Under the pieces are notes generated by a model. The model was not told the DNA's origin. It saw only the letters and a program-made list of their open reading frames with translations, and made no database searches. From Janthinobacterium lividum (GTDB lineage: Bacteria; Pseudomonadota; Gammaproteobacteria; Steroidobacterales; Steroidobacteraceae), in contig CALPVO020000124.1 of NCBI GenBank assembly GCA_943327025.2, positions 1 through 6,588 on the forward strand: a stretch of 6,588 nt of DNA. The letters run 5' to 3'. This document shows, one piece after another, positions 5,063 to 6,588 of this stretch. Both the position numbers and the translations under genes were made by a program. Position 1 is the first letter of the stretch. Each line of letters begins with the position of its first letter.

Positions 5063-6588
5063 CAGCCGCCGCGATGGTCGATGAGATTTTGGACCACGGC
5101 CGGGTCAGCGAGCGTCGAGGTATCGCCCAAGCTGCCGAGCTCGTTGGCGGCCACTTTGCGCAAGATGCGCCGCATGATTTTTCCCGAACGCGTCTTCGGC
5201 AAACCTGGTGCCCACTGAATGACATCAGGAGCGGCAATGGGCCCGATCATCTGCCTTACCGTGGCGCGCAACTCCTGTCGCAGCTGTTCGCTCGGCTCTA
5301 TACCTACTTTCAGGGTGACATAGGCATAGATACCTTGTCCCTTAATCTCGTGCGGGTAACCCACGACGGCGGCTTCCGCCACCGAGTGGTGTGCCACTAA
5401 CGCGCTTTCCACTTCCGCCGTGCCCATGCGGTGACCAGAGACGTTGATGACATCATCCACGCGGCCGGTAATCCACCAGTACCCGTCTTCGTCGCGACGC
5501 GCGCCGTCGCCGGTGAAGTATGTACCTGGGTAGGTTTTGAAGTAGGTGTCGATGAAGCGCTGATGGTCGCCGAACACGCTGCGCATTTGGCCGGGCCAGC
5601 TATCCAGCAATACGAGGTTACCCTCCGCGGCCCCTTCTACTATCTGTCCCGCGGCGTCCACCAGTGCCGGGATAACCCCCGGCATCGGGCGCGTCGCCGA
5701 GCCTGGCTTCAAGGCGGTGGCGCCCGGTAGCGGCGAGATGAGTATGCCGCCAGTTTCGGTCTGCCACCACGTATCCACGACGGGGCAGCGATGGTCGCCA
5801 ACCACACGGTGGTACCACTCCCAGGCTTCCGGGTTGATGGGTTCGCCGACGCTGCCAAGCAGACGCAGGCTCTTGCGTTGGTGGCGGGTGACGAAGTCGT
5901 CACCTTCGCGCATCAAGGCGCGGATGGCCGTGGGCGCGGTGTAGAAAATGGTCACCTGGTGTTTGTCGATGACTTCCCAGCAACGCCCGGCGTCCGGGTA
6001 GTTCGGCACGCCTTCGAACATGAGGGTGGTAGCGCCATTCGACAACGGGCCGTAGACCACATAGCTATGGCCGGTCACCCAACCCACATCGGCAGTACAC
6101 CAGAAGATATCGCTGGGGCGGTGATCAAACACTTCACGGAAGGTGTGGTTGACGTAGACCAGATACCCGCCAGTGGTATGGAGCACGCCCTTCGGCTTGC
6201 CGGTGCTGCCTGAGGTGTAGAGGATGAACAGCGGATCTTCCGCATCCATTACTTCGGGCTCGCACCAGGTGGGGGCGGAGTCCATCAGGTCCTCGTAGTG
6301 CACATCGCGCAGAGCGTTCCAGTGCACATGCCCGCCGGTGCGGCGCACTACTACTACGCGTTGTACGCAAGCGGTGCTCGGGTCTTGCAGCGCGATGTCC
6401 AGGTTGGCCTTCAGCGGCACTTTGCGGCCGCCACGCAGGCCTTCATCGGCAGTGATGACGAGCGTGGAGCCGCAGTCAGCAATACGGTTGATGAGCGATT
6501 CGGGTGAGAAGCCGCCGAACACGATGCTGTGCACGGCACCAATGCGGGTGCAGGCCAGCATGGCCACCGCCGCTTCGGGAATCATGGG
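5062..6588 (-). CDS. acs: Acetyl-CoA synthetase (AMP-forming), C-terminal 508 residues
   Basis: The gene enters from the right edge already inside the protein ([20 protein letters not shown]). By comparison with Acs of about 650 residues, roughly 140 N-terminal residues are missing. The enzyme activates acetate with ATP to acetyl-AMP and then acetyl-CoA in the cytosol, allowing growth on and recycling of acetate. Counting from the Met encoded at 6585-6583, the ATP-binding loop [12 protein letters not shown] is at 122-133 and the acetate-pocket motif [10 protein letters not shown] at 271-280. Its second Trp matches Salmonella Trp414, which restricts the substrate to acetate. [20 protein letters not shown] is at 356-375 and the hinge to the C-domain is within [16 protein letters not shown] contains the lysine (469, equal to Salmonella Lys609) that is acetylated by Pat-type enzymes and needed for adenylation, so post-translational control is likely. 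It ends in TGA at 5064-5062, convergent with the Oar-like receptor. No frameshift or lost catalytic residue is seen. Confidence 0.97.
   Translation of the reverse strand, partial: PMIPEAAVAMLACTRIGAVHSIVFGGFSPESLINRIADCGSTLVITADEGLRGGRKVPLKANLDIALQDPSTACVQRVVVVRRTGGHVHWNALRDVHYEDLMDSAPTWCEPEVMDAEDPLFILYTSGSTGKPKGVLHTTGGYLVYVNHTFREVFDHRPSDIFWCTADVGWVTGHSYVVYGPLSNGATTLMFEGVPNYPDAGRCWEVIDKHQVTIFYTAPTAIRALMREGDDFVTRHQRKSLRLLGSVGEPINPEAWEWYHRVVGDHRCPVVDTWWQTETGGILISPLPGATALKPGSATRPMPGVIPALVDAAGQIVEGAAEGNLVLLDSWPGQMRSVFGDHQRFIDTYFKTYPGTYFTGDGARRDEDGYWWITGRVDDVINVSGHRMGTAEVESALVAHHSVAEAAVVGYPHEIKGQGIYAYVTLKVGIEPSEQLRQELRATVRQMIGPIAAPDVIQWAPGLPKTRSGKIMRRILRKVAANELGSLGDTSTLADPAVVQNLIDHRGG

Overview
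The window looks like chromosomal DNA from a GC-rich, aerobic Gram-negative gammaproteobacterium, most likely of the Xanthomonadales (Xanthomonadaceae or Rhodanobacteraceae). This is inferred from two TonB-dependent outer-membrane receptors (one of the Oar-like class common there), GC-rich third codon positions, a short His-tailed SlyD, and a REP-like palindrome close to Pseudomonas/Xanthomonadales REPs. The species cannot be fixed from the sequence.

Layout. Positions 1-476 (minus) hold the N-terminal part of a TonB-dependent receptor that runs off the left edge. It starts at a TTG codon. Its leader (about 480-660, minus) carries a clear TPP (thiamine pyrophosphate) riboswitch, followed by a nested hairpin that pairs directly with the receptor's Shine-Dalgarno sequence. 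Next, on the same strand, is slyD (688-1170), an FKBP-type prolyl isomerase. The 426-base gap 1171-1596 has three parts: a probable slyD promoter area; a strongly structured stretch (about 1257-1378, minus) ending in a stem followed by six U, read here as a candidate small RNA or attenuator; and an AT-rich promoter/leader for the next gene containing a short palindrome. Positions 1597-4947 (plus) encode a complete 1116-residue Oar-like TonB-dependent receptor, followed by a strong intrinsic terminator. Between it and the convergent gene lies a REP-like palindrome. Positions 5062-6588 (minus) hold the C-terminal 508 residues of acetyl-CoA synthetase (acs); its start lies beyond the right edge.

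How the parts relate. The left end is best read as a thiamine-uptake module: the riboswitch should shut off receptor translation when TPP is plentiful, which predicts thiamine or a related compound as the substrate. slyD, the Oar-like receptor and acs are separate units, divided by terminators or divergent promoters, with no obvious shared pathway. The least explained part is the structured minus-strand element between slyD and the Oar-like receptor.
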